This document shows, one piece after another, positions 15,369-23,711 of a stretch of DNA of 26,386 nucleotides (position 1 is its first letter; each line of letters opens with the position of its first letter). This DNA comes from Prevotella sp. UBA4339 (lineage in GTDB: Bacteria > Bacteroidota > Bacteroidia > Bacteroidales > Bacteroidaceae): contig DGTJ01000086.1 of assembly GCA_002393725.1 (NCBI GenBank), positions 1-26,386 of the forward strand, in the 5' to 3' direction. A program made the position numbers and the translations under genes. The notes below the pieces were generated by a model. That model saw only the letters and a list, made by a program, of their open reading frames with translations. It had not been told where the DNA came from and searched no databases.

Positions 15369-16589
15369 TTATTCAAGGATGCTGATGGCAATTTGTTTCT
15401 CTTCCTCTCTCTTCCATTCCTTAAGGAAATCGAACCATTCCTTTGCAGAGTGGTAGCCGAAATCCTCGTTGTCTGAACAGTAGATGACTTTGTATTTCAT
15501 CCGGTCTGTATCTGTGCCTACGACAAAGGCATAGTTGTCTTTGTTTGCAGGCTCTTCGCTCTTGATATATCTCTGTGGGATGCAGATTCCCAGGCCGACA
15601 GTCTCGCGCTTCCAGTTTATGGTGTCTCCTGCAGGCCAGTCTGTTCCCCAGCATGCGCGCAGGCCTTGTTTGTCGCTGAATTCTACAGACCCCTTCACAT
15701 TGATGATGCCCGTGGAGAACTGGTAACCGGCAACAGGGCGGTTAAAGTATACTTCTACGTCAGTGTCGCGATGCCCGGCATATTGGATATAGCGCAGCGT
15801 CATGTTCAAGGCAGGTTTTCCTGTTTCTGCCTGCCATCCACGGTCGAATACCTCTACAACCGTGCGGAGTGGCCCGTAGCTGATTATACGCTGTGTGCGG
15901 CTGCGGACAGGATCGATCATCGTAGGTTCCTTACCATTCCATCCTCTGAAGGCTCCGAGTCCGAAGGTGTTGCCAACCCACAGCACGTCGTCGCCATAGC
16001 CTTCGGCTTTCTGTTCTGGCTGGGTATAGAACTGAGTGGCTTCCAGTTCCAGGCGCTTGTGGAACTTTCCGTAAAGGTCGAGTGTCTGGCGTTTGTCGAA
16101 ATATATGCGGATGCCATTTAGCTCACTTTCGAAGTCAACACCATGATGATGCTGGATATTGTAGGAGTTGGCACAGTCGCCGCGTGCGGTTATCGACTCA
16201 AGGAAGTTATTGTGCTTGTTCTTCTCTTTCACTTTGTCATTGCGGATCAGCATTTCTGTAAAGACACGGGAGGTGTACTTTCTTGGCTCTCCCTCGGTGA
16301 AGAGCTGGATCTTGTACTCCTTTGTCTCCTTACCTTTCAGGTCTGCCAGGAAACATAGCTCATCGAAAATTTCATCTTGATTGAGATCATCGAGCTGACA
16401 TGGTATTTCCTGCCCATTGAAAGTGACGAGAGCCGAACGGATATCACCATATTCTTTCAAGGGGATTATTACTGGCTGATCGACCTTTGCAGCCTTTGAT
16501 GGATTTGTGACTTTGACACGAGATGGTAACTTGGCATATAGTGCAGATACCACCAGTGCGAACGTTACGAGGGATAAGATTCTTTTCAT
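15369..16589 (-). CDS. DUF4861-family exported protein
   Basis: A 406-aa protein with a cleavable signal peptide (residues 1-19, ending LYA). The body fits the DUF4861 family of Bacteroidetes as I know it: an early VTNPSKAAKVDQPVIIPL segment, LVTFNGQEIPCQLDDLNQDEIFDELCFLADL, then a beta-rich part with GDDVLWVGNTFGLGAFRGW, and a C-terminal part with GLGICIPQ. Family members are often encoded near polysaccharide lyases and glycan-utilisation genes and are thought to act on sugars in the periplasm, but their activity is not established to my knowledge. Here the gene is solitary. Its own promoter box TAACTTTG lies 26 nt upstream. Confidence 0.8.
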   Translation of the reverse strand: MKRILSLVTFALVVSALYAKLPSRVKVTNPSKAAKVDQPVIIPLKEYGDIRSALVTFNGQEIPCQLDDLNQDEIFDELCFLADLKGKETKEYKIQLFTEGEPRKYTSRVFTEMLIRNDKVKEKNKHNNFLESITARGDCANSYNIQHHHGVDFESELNGIRIYFDKRQTLDLYGKFHKRLELEATQFYTQPEQKAEGYGDDVLWVGNTFGLGAFRGWNGKEPTMIDPVRSRTQRIISYGPLRTVVEVFDRGWQAETGKPALNMTLRYIQYAGHRDTDVEVYFNRPVAGYQFSTGIINVKGSVEFSDKQGLRACWGTDWPAGDTINWKRETVGLGICIPQRYIKSEEPANKDNYAFVVGTDTDRMKYKVIYCSDNEDFGYHSAKEWFDFLKEWKREEEKQIAISILE

Positions 16590-16615
16590 AATTGCCTATT
16601 TGTTTTAGTAACGCA

Positions 16616-16623
16616 CAAAGTTA
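16616..16623 (-). promoter_or_regulatory. -7 box for the DUF4861 gene
   Basis: TAACTTTG on the minus strand, 26 nt from the ATG at 16589. No convincing -33 element. Confidence 0.55.
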
Positions 16624-16714
16624 CGCAAAAAGACTGAAATGAAAGCCTTTTTTTTACACAAATAAACAAAATTGTGCAGAAGGACCTCATTTTTTTAAAA
16701 TAATTAGGTTAAAA

Positions 16715-16746
16715 TTTGGATTTTAAAAGAATTTTTAGTAATTTTG
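16715..16746 (+). promoter_or_regulatory. Promoter of the GldB-like gene
   Basis: TTTG (16715-16718), a 20-nt spacer, and TAATTTTG (16739-16746): a full match to the Bacteroidetes -33/-7 arrangement. Confidence 0.75.
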
Positions 16747-16787
16747 CAGAAATTTTAAACTATTGCAAGAAATAGACTTCACTATAC

Positions 16788-17582
16788 GTGCGTAAGGTTT
16801 ACTTCATACTGATGATGATGATGCTAGGGTGCATCGGCTGTGAATGGCAACTGAGATTCGATGAGACTGAGATTGCCGTTGAGCGCTATGACCGTGTGCA
16901 AAGTCTCTATCTCACCACGAGTGATTTCTCCGCTCTTCAACAGATGAATACCGAATATCCGATGCAGACGCGCACACTCATTGAGGATGTCCTTCGTATC
17001 GGAAAGGTCGACGATCCTCAGATCAATACCAAGTTTCTCCGTTTCTATCAGGATTCCACTCTCCAGATGCTTATCAATGAGGCTGAGCAGCAGTATGCGA
17101 ATATTGACGATATCAATGAGGACCTTAATAAAGCCTTCCAGTATCTCAAGGGTGAGATTCCCGGAATTGAGATTCCTGAGATCTACGCCCAGATAGGCTC
17201 TCTCGACCAGAGTGTCATTGTTGGCAATGGCATGATAGGCATCTGCCTTGACAAATATTTAGGTACTGAATATGAGCTTTATCTCAAGCCGGAATACGGC
17301 TACTCTTTGGAACAGCGCAAGATGATGCAGCGTAAGTATATCGTACCTGACTGTGTAGGATTCTATCTTCTGAGTCTCTATCCTATGCCTTTCGACAAGC
17401 CGATAAGCCAGGCAGAGCGTGACATTCATATTGGACGAATACAGTGGGTGGTCAATAAGGCTATAGGACATGAATTCTTTAATAGCAATTATGTCCAGAA
17501 GGTTGACCACTTCATGTCCCGCAACAAGAATGTGAATATTGAGTATTTGCTCAGCTCGTCGAAGTATTCAGACTTTCTCTAA
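16788..17582 (+). CDS. GldB-like lipoprotein
   Basis: A 264-aa protein from a GTG start at 16788 (CGT AAG GTT follow, giving the basic signal start RKVYF); alternative ATGs lie inside the signal peptide. The signal ends in MLGCIGC, so Cys15 or Cys18 is lipidated. The mature sequence matches the GldB pattern as I know it: an opening EIAVERYDRV, then KFLRFYQDSTLQ, FQYLKGEIPGIEIPEIYAQI, and GMIGICLDKYLG. In Flavobacterium GldB is required for gliding and type IX secretion-linked surface motion; in non-gliding Bacteroidales its role is less clear. Its last 15 bp overlap the 3' end of the convergent radical SAM gene. Assignment rests on pattern resemblance, not on a search. Confidence 0.7.
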   Translation: MRKVYFILMMMMLGCIGCEWQLRFDETEIAVERYDRVQSLYLTTSDFSALQQMNTEYPMQTRTLIEDVLRIGKVDDPQINTKFLRFYQDSTLQMLINEAEQQYANIDDINEDLNKAFQYLKGEIPGIEIPEIYAQIGSLDQSVIVGNGMIGICLDKYLGTEYELYLKPEYGYSLEQRKMMQRKYIVPDCVGFYLLSLYPMPFDKPISQAERDIHIGRIQWVVNKAIGHEFFNSNYVQKVDHFMSRNKNVNIEYLLSSSKYSDFL

Positions 17583-18500
17583 GTCTCCCTGATGGATATT
17601 ATTTTTTCGGAGATAGTTGTTCAGAAGGTTTGTAAACTGATAATTCTTCAGCCCCCAGTGTGGGGCAATAATCATATCCTTTGGTGACTGCGAAACAAAT
17701 CTTTCCAAGACAAGATCTTTGCGCAATTTCTGTATATAGTTGGCAATGAGGCTGATATACTCATCTATAGTGTATACATGGAAAGGCTTTTCCTGGTACA
17801 TCTCTGCCAGGCGCGTTCCTTTCACAATCTGCATCTGATGGATCTTCAGCACATCGATTGGCAGTGATGAAATGATTGGAGCCTGCCGCAGACTTTCTGT
17901 TTCGTCTTCGCCAGGCAGTCCCAGGATAATATGTGCTCCTGTAAGTATCCCTCTGGCATGGGTCTTGGCGATGGCGGATACTGAGTCGCTGAAATTATGC
18001 CCACGGTTTATCAGTTTCAATGTCTCGTCATTTGCCGACTCAACACCGTATTCAACCATGAGGAAAGTGCGTTTGTTCAGTCCTTCCAAATAGTCAAGCA
18101 ACTCATCGCTGATGCAGTCTGGGCGGGTGCCTATCACTATTCCTGCCACATCATCTGTCTTCAGGGCCTCTTCATACAGCAGGCGCAGGTGCTCTATACT
18201 GCCATAAGTGTTTGTGTATGCCTGAAAGTATGCGAGATATTTCATATCGGGATATTTCTTCCCGAAGAAGAGCTTTCCTGCCTCCAGCTGCTGGCTGATG
18301 CTGTCTCTGCGCTGACAATACTCAGGATTAAAAGTCCTGTTGTCGCAGTAGATGCAACCTCCCGTGGAGATCCTTCCGTCACGGTTAGGACAGGTGAATC
18401 CTGCATCGATAGAGATTTTCTGCACGCGACAAGGGAACTGACGGCGTATCCAGCTCCCATAGTCATTATAATAAGGTGTATTCACGTTATTTAATTCCAT
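17568..18500 (-). CDS. TIGR01212-type radical SAM protein (YhcC-like)
   Basis: A 310-aa radical SAM protein. The cluster cysteines are Cys37, Cys49 and Cys52 in CPNRDGRISTGGCIYC, the unusual long-spaced motif of the YhcC/TIGR01212 family rather than the usual CX3CX2C. Later motifs also fit: YFQAYTNTYGS, GIVIGTRPDCI, VEYGVESANDETL, HIILGLPGEDETE and KIHQMQIVKGT. The family's substrate is unknown. The protein end overlaps the GldB-like gene tail-to-tail by 15 bp. Its promoter box lies only 7 nt before the ATG, implying a nearly leaderless mRNA. Confidence 0.85.
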   Translation of the reverse strand: MELNNVNTPYYNDYGSWIRRQFPCRVQKISIDAGFTCPNRDGRISTGGCIYCDNRTFNPEYCQRRDSISQQLEAGKLFFGKKYPDMKYLAYFQAYTNTYGSIEHLRLLYEEALKTDDVAGIVIGTRPDCISDELLDYLEGLNKRTFLMVEYGVESANDETLKLINRGHNFSDSVSAIAKTHARGILTGAHIILGLPGEDETESLRQAPIISSLPIDVLKIHQMQIVKGTRLAEMYQEKPFHVYTIDEYISLIANYIQKLRKDLVLERFVSQSPKDMIIAPHWGLKNYQFTNLLNNYLRKNNIHQGDLEKV

Positions 18501-18507
18501 CAGTGTG

Positions 18508-18515
18508 CAAAGTTA
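18508..18515 (-). promoter_or_regulatory. -7 box for the radical SAM gene
   Basis: TAACTTTG on the minus strand, separated from the ATG at 18500 by 7 nt (CACACTG). The transcript should start within 2-4 nt of the start codon. It lies back to back with the DPP IV promoter box at 18529-18536, 13 bp away. Confidence 0.65.
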
Positions 18516-18528
18516 TGGATTTTTTCGC

Positions 18529-18536
18529 TATCTTTG
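18529..18536 (+). promoter_or_regulatory. -7 box for the DPP IV gene
   Basis: TATCTTTG, 33 nt before the ATG at 18570. The place of its -33 element overlaps the -7 box of the divergent radical SAM promoter, so the two may exclude each other. Confidence 0.6.
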
Positions 18537-18569
18537 CACCATCAATAGCATAAAAAATTAAAAAAAGCG

Positions 18570-20786
18570 ATGATAATGAATAAAAAACTATCTTTGATTG
18601 CACTGGCTTTGATAACATCTGTTGTAAGTGTGAAGGCAGGCGACAATCTGAGTCTCCGGGATATTACCCGTGGTGAGTTTCGGGCAGAGTCGATGACTGA
18701 GGTTCGGCCGATGGCCGACGGTGAGACGTATGCTCAGATCAGTGATGACGGAAAGCGCATCCTTACTTATTCCTTCAAGACTGGGAAGCAGGTGGGTGTG
18801 CTCTTTGATGCAGCCACTGCACGTGGAGCTAACATTAATCGTGTTCAGGGATATATCATCAGTCCCGATGGTCGCAGGCTGCTCATACAGACCAAGACGA
18901 GACCGATCTACAGGCGCTCTTTTACTGCAGAGTACTATATCTACATGATTCAGAACAACAAGCTTGAACCGCTTTCCGAGGGTGGCCCACAGCAGACGCC
19001 GGTCTTCTCGCCTGATGGTAATCAGATTGCCTTTGTACGTGATAATAACATCCATCTGGTGAAGCTGCTATATGACAATGCAGAGAGCCAGGTGACAAAG
19101 GACGGAAAGTTCAACGAGGTCATCAACGGTGTTCCTGACTGGGTATATGAGGAGGAGTTCGCTACCAACTGTTCGATGGTCTTCTCCGCCGACTCCAGGC
19201 AGATCGTGTGGATCCGTTATGATGAGTCGGCCGTACCACAGTACTCTATGCAGATATTCAAGGGCTTGGCTCCTGAGCGTGAGCAGTACCGTGACTATCC
19301 TGGAGATTATACATATAAGTATCCTGTGCCGGGAAAGCAGAACTCGAAAGTGAAGGTGCTGTCCTATGATATAAAGAGCCATCAGACTCGTACTATCGAC
19401 GTTCCCCTCGATGCCGACGGATATATACCACGTATCAAGGCTACCTCTGACCCGGAAAAGATAGCTGTCTTTACACTCAACCGTCATCAGGACGACTTGA
19501 AGGTGTATATGGCGAATCCCCTCTCTACAGTAGCAAAGCTCATCATAGAGGATAAGGTGGACAAGTATGTCAAGGAAGAGACTTTCGAGGATGTGCAGAT
19601 CACAGGAAACCACATCCTTCTGCCAAGTGAGCGCGACGGATATAATCATCTGTATCTGTATAATCTGAATGGTCAGCTGCTGCGCCAGATCGTTACAGAC
19701 AAGTATGTGGTTAAGGCTGTCTATGGTTTTAATGAGGCTACCGGCGACACCTATTTCGCTGCTAATCCCAAAGGAGCTACCGACCAGCAGGTGATGGTGG
19801 CTCGTCAGAACGGTAAGATTGAGACACTCTCTCAGAAGGACGGCGTCAACAATGCCATCTTCAGTAGCAACTTCAAGTATTTTATTAATATCTGGAGCGA
19901 CCTGGACAATCCGGCACAGTACACTCTCTGCCAGAACAACGGTAAGGTCCTGCTTACTATGATTGACAATAGCGAATTGAAACAGAAGCTCTCGCAGTAC
20001 AACCTTGGGAAGAAGGAGCTCTTCACCTTTACCACTTCTGAGGGAGTCACTCTTAATGGCTGGATAGTTAAGCCTGCCGATTTCTCTCCTTCCAGGAAGT
20101 ACCCTGTAATCATGTACCAGTATGGTGGTCCTGGCAATCAGCAGGTTCTCAATCAGTGGGGGATAGGAATGAGCGGAAATGGCGCTATAATGGAGCAGTA
20201 CCTGTGTCAGCAGGGCTACATCTGCGTATGTGTCGATAACCGAGGCACTGGAGGCAGAGGGGCAGAGTTTGAGAAATGTACCTATATGCGTCTTGGCGAA
20301 CTGGAGTCACGCGACCAGGTGGAGACGGCCATTTGGCTTGGGCAGCAGAGTTTTGTCGACAAGTCACGCATTGGCATCTGGGGCTGGTCTTACGGCGGAT
20401 GGAACACTCTGATGTCAATGTCAGAGGGGCGTCCGGTATTCAAGGCTGGCGTGGCTATCGCTCCTCCTACTAACTGGAGATACTACGATACCATCTATAC
20501 AGAGAGATATATGCGTACGCCACAGGAGAATCCAAAGGGCTACGATGAGGTGAATCCTATTTATCGGGCAGGTAATCTCCATGGTGCCCTGCTTATCTGC
20601 CACGGACTGGCTGACGATAATGTTCACTATCAGAACACTGCGGAATATGTCGAGGCACTGGTACAGGCAGATAAGGATTTCCGCCAGTTAGTCTACACCA
20701 ACCGTAATCATAGCATTTTCGGTGGAAACACACGGAATCACCTGTTCCGTCAGGCTATCAGTCATTTCAATGCTGAATTGAAATAG
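18570..20786 (+). CDS. Dipeptidyl peptidase IV (family S9)
   Basis: A 738-aa exported serine peptidase. Signal peptide about 1-23 (start could be Met3, 18576). The beta-propeller (about 45-490) holds the paired glutamates DWVYEEEF (Glu194-196) that bind the substrate's free N-terminus, the mark of true DPP IV within S9B. The alpha/beta-hydrolase domain (about 495-738) has Ser607 in GWSYGG, Asp682 in GLADDNVH and His714 in NRNHS. It removes X-Pro or X-Ala dipeptides from peptides in the periplasm, serving amino-acid uptake; related enzymes of oral and gut Bacteroidales do this. It stands alone, convergent to glyA, with a large palindrome in the gap. Confidence 0.93.
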   Translation: MIMNKKLSLIALALITSVVSVKAGDNLSLRDITRGEFRAESMTEVRPMADGETYAQISDDGKRILTYSFKTGKQVGVLFDAATARGANINRVQGYIISPDGRRLLIQTKTRPIYRRSFTAEYYIYMIQNNKLEPLSEGGPQQTPVFSPDGNQIAFVRDNNIHLVKLLYDNAESQVTKDGKFNEVINGVPDWVYEEEFATNCSMVFSADSRQIVWIRYDESAVPQYSMQIFKGLAPEREQYRDYPGDYTYKYPVPGKQNSKVKVLSYDIKSHQTRTIDVPLDADGYIPRIKATSDPEKIAVFTLNRHQDDLKVYMANPLSTVAKLIIEDKVDKYVKEETFEDVQITGNHILLPSERDGYNHLYLYNLNGQLLRQIVTDKYVVKAVYGFNEATGDTYFAANPKGATDQQVMVARQNGKIETLSQKDGVNNAIFSSNFKYFINIWSDLDNPAQYTLCQNNGKVLLTMIDNSELKQKLSQYNLGKKELFTFTTSEGVTLNGWIVKPADFSPSRKYPVIMYQYGGPGNQQVLNQWGIGMSGNGAIMEQYLCQQGYICVCVDNRGTGGRGAEFEKCTYMRLGELESRDQVETAIWLGQQSFVDKSRIGIWGWSYGGWNTLMSMSEGRPVFKAGVAIAPPTNWRYYDTIYTERYMRTPQENPKGYDEVNPIYRAGNLHGALLICHGLADDNVHYQNTAEYVEALVQADKDFRQLVYTNRNHSIFGGNTRNHLFRQAISHFNAELK

Positions 20787-20797
20787 GCAAGAAAAGA

Positions 20798-20908
20798 TAT
20801 GAAAGAAATATGAATAATGTGAATAATTGATTCAGAAATAATAATTAATATAGATATTTATAGATATTTCTGGCCGAAATTATTCATATTATTCAAATTT
20901 CTTTCATA
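20798..20908. repeat. 111-bp AT-rich palindrome between convergent genes
   Basis: Left arm 20798-20828 and right arm 20878-20908 are 31-bp inverted repeats with two differences, one of which still allows G-U pairing in RNA. A second pairing, CAGAAATA (20833-20840) with TATTTCTG (20865-20872), continues the stem after a small internal loop; the 24-nt loop contains TAGATATTT repeated with a period of 10. It fills nearly all of the 128 bp between the DPP IV and glyA stop codons. It may work as a terminator for both strands or be a small mobile repeat (MITE-like); no target-site duplication is evident. Confidence 0.85.
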
Positions 20909-20914
20909 AACCAA

Positions 20915-22195
20915 TTAGTACGCAAAGAGAGGATAGTCCTTCATCTTCTCGTTGACACGCTGACGTACAGAAGCTATTACTTGCTCGTTCTCTGGATCGT
21001 TGAGCACTTCTTCTATCCATGCGGCAATCTGAACCATCAGGTCTTCCTTTGCGCCACGGGTGGTGATGGCAGGTGTGCCAAGACGGATACCACTGGTCTG
21101 GAAAGCACTGCGGCTGTCGAATGGCACCATGTTCTTGTTCACGGTGATGTCGGCTGCCACGAGGGCGTTCTCTGCCACCTTACCGGTCAGGTCCGGATAC
21201 TTTGAGCGCAGGTCAACGAGCATTGAGTGGTTGTCTGTACCGCCGCTAACGATGCCGAAGCCGCGCTTTACAAGCTCCTCTGCCAGTACTTTGGCATTCT
21301 TCTGTACCTGCTTGGCCCACTCCTTGAACTCTGGCTGAAGGGCCTCACCGAAGGCGACTGCCTTGGCTGCAATGACGTGCTCCAGAGGACCTCCCTGCTG
21401 TCCGGGGAATACGGCTGAGTTCAAGAGCTGGCTCATCATCTTTGTTACACCCTTTGGTGTCTTCAGGCCCCATGGGTTCTCAAAGTCTTTACCCATCAGG
21501 ATGATACCTCCGCGAGGACCGCGAAGAGTCTTGTGGGTGGTAGAAGTCACGATATGTGCATATTTTACGGGGTTGTCCAGGAGTCCTGCCGCTATCAGGC
21601 CTGCTGGGTGAGCCATGTCGATCATCAGCAATGCGCCTACCTTGTCGGCTATCTCACGCATACGCTTGTAGTCCCACTCGCGGCTATAAGCTGAACCACC
21701 GCCGATAATCAGCTTGGGCTTGTGCTCCAGGGCCAGTTGCTCCATCTCGTCATAGTCCACACGGCCTGTCTCTTTCTTCAGGTTGTAACCGATAGGATTG
21801 TAGATAATGCCGGATGTGTTTACGCGTGATCCGTGAGAGAGGTGACCGCCGTGGTCGAGGTTCAGGCCCATGAAGGTGTCGCCGGGATTCAGCACAGCGA
21901 GCAGCACTGCTGCGTTTGCCTGTGCTCCGGAGTGTGGCTGTACATTGGCATACTCGGCACCAAACAGCTTGCAGACACGGTCGATGGCCAGTTGCTCTAC
22001 TTCGTCAACAACCTGGCAACCGCCATAGTAGCGATGTCCGGGATAACCCTCGGCATACTTGTTGGTAAGATAGGAGCCCATGGCCTCCATCACCTGGTCG
22101 CTTACGAAATTCTCACTTGCAATCAGCTCGATGCCTTTCAACTGGCGCTGATGCTCTTTCTCAATTAATTCAAAGATAGTGTTGTCTCTGTTCAT
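20915..22195 (-). CDS. glyA: Serine hydroxymethyltransferase
   Basis: A 426-aa PLP enzyme of the usual bacterial length. Motifs in order: LIASENFVS near the N-terminus, YAEGYPGHRYYGG, NVQPHSGAQAN, LDHGGHLSHG, DMAHPAGLIA, and the PLP-binding Lys222 in TSTTHKTLRGPRGG. It converts serine and tetrahydrofolate to glycine and 5,10-methylene-tetrahydrofolate in the cytoplasm. It starts 18 nt after pyrI with no promoter box between, so it is the third gene of a pyrB-pyrI-glyA operon, tying one-carbon supply (needed for dTMP) to pyrimidine synthesis. Confidence 0.96.
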   Translation of the reverse strand: MNRDNTIFELIEKEHQRQLKGIELIASENFVSDQVMEAMGSYLTNKYAEGYPGHRYYGGCQVVDEVEQLAIDRVCKLFGAEYANVQPHSGAQANAAVLLAVLNPGDTFMGLNLDHGGHLSHGSRVNTSGIIYNPIGYNLKKETGRVDYDEMEQLALEHKPKLIIGGGSAYSREWDYKRMREIADKVGALLMIDMAHPAGLIAAGLLDNPVKYAHIVTSTTHKTLRGPRGGIILMGKDFENPWGLKTPKGVTKMMSQLLNSAVFPGQQGGPLEHVIAAKAVAFGEALQPEFKEWAKQVQKNAKVLAEELVKRGFGIVSGGTDNHSMLVDLRSKYPDLTGKVAENALVAADITVNKNMVPFDSRSAFQTSGIRLGTPAITTRGAKEDLMVQIAAWIEEVLNDPENEQVIASVRQRVNEKMKDYPLFAY

Positions 22196-22213
22196 TGTCT
22201 TTGTTTATTGGGT

Positions 22214-22660
22214 TTATAACAATTCTACTTTGTTTATGTCTTGTTCCTTCTCGCAGTAGTGGCATGTCAGCTGGCCGTTGGTCACGTGGAAGTAGGTGGT
22301 CATCGGCTCATTGTTGGTGATGCACTTTGGGTTGTTGCATTTCACGATTCCCTTGATCTCTCCGGGAGTCTCCACTGCCTTTTTCTCTACCACTTCGTAG
22401 TCGCGGATGATGCTGAGGATCACGTTCGGGGCTACTACGGAGAGTCGCGAGATCTCGTCGTCGGTAAAGAACTTGTCCGTCACTTTTATGATTCCCTTCT
22501 TGCCGACCTTCTGTGAGGGGTAGTTAAAACCGATGGTTACCGGTGTGTTCAGATCAAACAGTCCAAGCAGGCTTGCCACCTGATATGTCTTTGAAGCCGG
22601 TATATGGTCGATCACGGTGCCTTGCTCGATGGCGGCTACCAGACGTTCTTTCTTGTTCAT
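22214..22660 (-). CDS. pyrI: Aspartate carbamoyltransferase regulatory chain
   Basis: A 148-aa regulatory subunit. The N-terminal nucleotide-binding domain has IDHIPA and LGLFDLNTPVTIGFNYPS; the C-terminal zinc domain has Cys108, Cys113, Cys133 and Cys136 (CNNPKC and CHYC), which hold zinc and contact the catalytic trimers. It gives allosteric feedback by CTP and activation by ATP in the E. coli enzyme. Its ATG overlaps the pyrB stop codon by 4 nt, which should keep subunit amounts in step. Confidence 0.95.
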   Translation of the reverse strand: MNKKERLVAAIEQGTVIDHIPASKTYQVASLLGLFDLNTPVTIGFNYPSQKVGKKGIIKVTDKFFTDDEISRLSVVAPNVILSIIRDYEVVEKKAVETPGEIKGIVKCNNPKCITNNEPMTTYFHVTNGQLTCHYCEKEQDINKVELL

Positions 22661-23604
22661 CGTATTATCGTTTTGTCGTTTTTAACTTCTTCTAATGATA
22701 TTCCCAGTACGTCACAGAAGATAGCCTCTCGGGCAAAGAGTCCGTTGCCGGCCTGCTGGATGTAATAGGCGTGTGGGTTGTCATCCACCTCGTATGCTAT
22801 CTCGTTCACGCGGGGCAGTGGATGGAGTATCTTCATGTTGGGCTTCGCCGTGCGCAGCATTTCGTTGTTAAGTACGTAGACGTTCTTCACGCGCTCGTAT
22901 TCCATGAGGTCAGAGAAACGTTCCTTCTGCACTCGGGTCATATACAGGATATCCGCATCGGCGATAATCTTCTCGTTGAAGGCTGTATGCTCCTGGTATT
23001 TTATGCCGTGCTCCTTGCAGTAGAGCTTATATTCATTAGGCATCGCCAGCTCTTTGGGAGCTACGAAATGGAATGTAGGGTTGAAGTGCCTCATGGCCAT
23101 CAGCAGGGAGTGCACGGTACGTCCGTACTTCAGGTCGCCCACCATATATATATTCAGATTCTCGAGTGTACCCTGGGTCTTGTAGATAGAGTAGAGGTCT
23201 AACATACACTGCGACGGGTGCTGATGGGCACCGTCGCCGGCATTGACGATGGGGATGGGAGCCACCTCTGAGGCGTAGACTGCTGCACCTTCTATATAGT
23301 GGCGCATCACTATCACGTCGGCGTAGTTTGACACCATGAGGATCGTGTCCTTCAGGGTCTCACCCTTTGTACCACTGGTAATCTTTGGGTCTGCGAAACC
23401 TATGACCCTGGCGCCTAAGCGGTTGGCGGCAGTCTCAAAAGACAGGCGCGTGCGGGTCGAAGGCTCAAAGAAAAGTGTTGCCACTACTTTCCCCTTTAGA
23501 AGTTCCCTGTTGGGATGCTTCTCAAACTCTTCTGCCATCTCAATCATATAGAGAATTTTCTCTTTGGTGAGATCGGCAATTGTCACAAAATTATGCTTTT
23601 CCAT
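22657..23604 (-). CDS. pyrB: Aspartate carbamoyltransferase catalytic chain
   Basis: A 315-aa catalytic subunit making carbamoyl-aspartate from carbamoyl phosphate and aspartate, the first committed step of pyrimidine synthesis. FEPSTRTRLSFE (47-58) binds carbamoyl phosphate, Lys80 in SGTKGETL comes in from the neighbouring subunit, and DGAHQHPSQCMLD and HPLPRVNEI complete the active site. It is the first gene of pyrB-pyrI-glyA. A promoter box TAATTTTG lies 23 nt upstream; no attenuator or pyrimidine-tract leader of the E. coli type is visible. Confidence 0.96.
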   Translation of the reverse strand: MEKHNFVTIADLTKEKILYMIEMAEEFEKHPNRELLKGKVVATLFFEPSTRTRLSFETAANRLGARVIGFADPKITSGTKGETLKDTILMVSNYADVIVMRHYIEGAAVYASEVAPIPIVNAGDGAHQHPSQCMLDLYSIYKTQGTLENLNIYMVGDLKYGRTVHSLLMAMRHFNPTFHFVAPKELAMPNEYKLYCKEHGIKYQEHTAFNEKIIADADILYMTRVQKERFSDLMEYERVKNVYVLNNEMLRTAKPNMKILHPLPRVNEIAYEVDDNPHAYYIQQAGNGLFAREAIFCDVLGISLEEVKNDKTIIR

Positions 23605-23627
23605 CCGTTATTTGCGTTTTGTTTCGG

Positions 23628-23635
23628 CAAAATTA
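23628..23635 (-). promoter_or_regulatory. -7 box for pyrB-pyrI-glyA
   Basis: TAATTTTG on the minus strand, 23 nt from the pyrB ATG at 23604. The -33 region has no clear TTTG. Confidence 0.6.
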
Positions 23636-23678
23636 CACATTATTTCTGATTTCCGTGCGATATTTTTGAATAATTTCG

Positions 23679-23686
23679 TAATTTTG
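23679..23686 (+). promoter_or_regulatory. -7 box for the PBP1A gene
   Basis: TAATTTTG on the plus strand, 25 nt before the ATG at 23712, divergent from the pyrB promoter. Confidence 0.6.
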
Positions 23687-23711
23687 CACCAAGATAATCA
23701 TTTTTTAGCGT

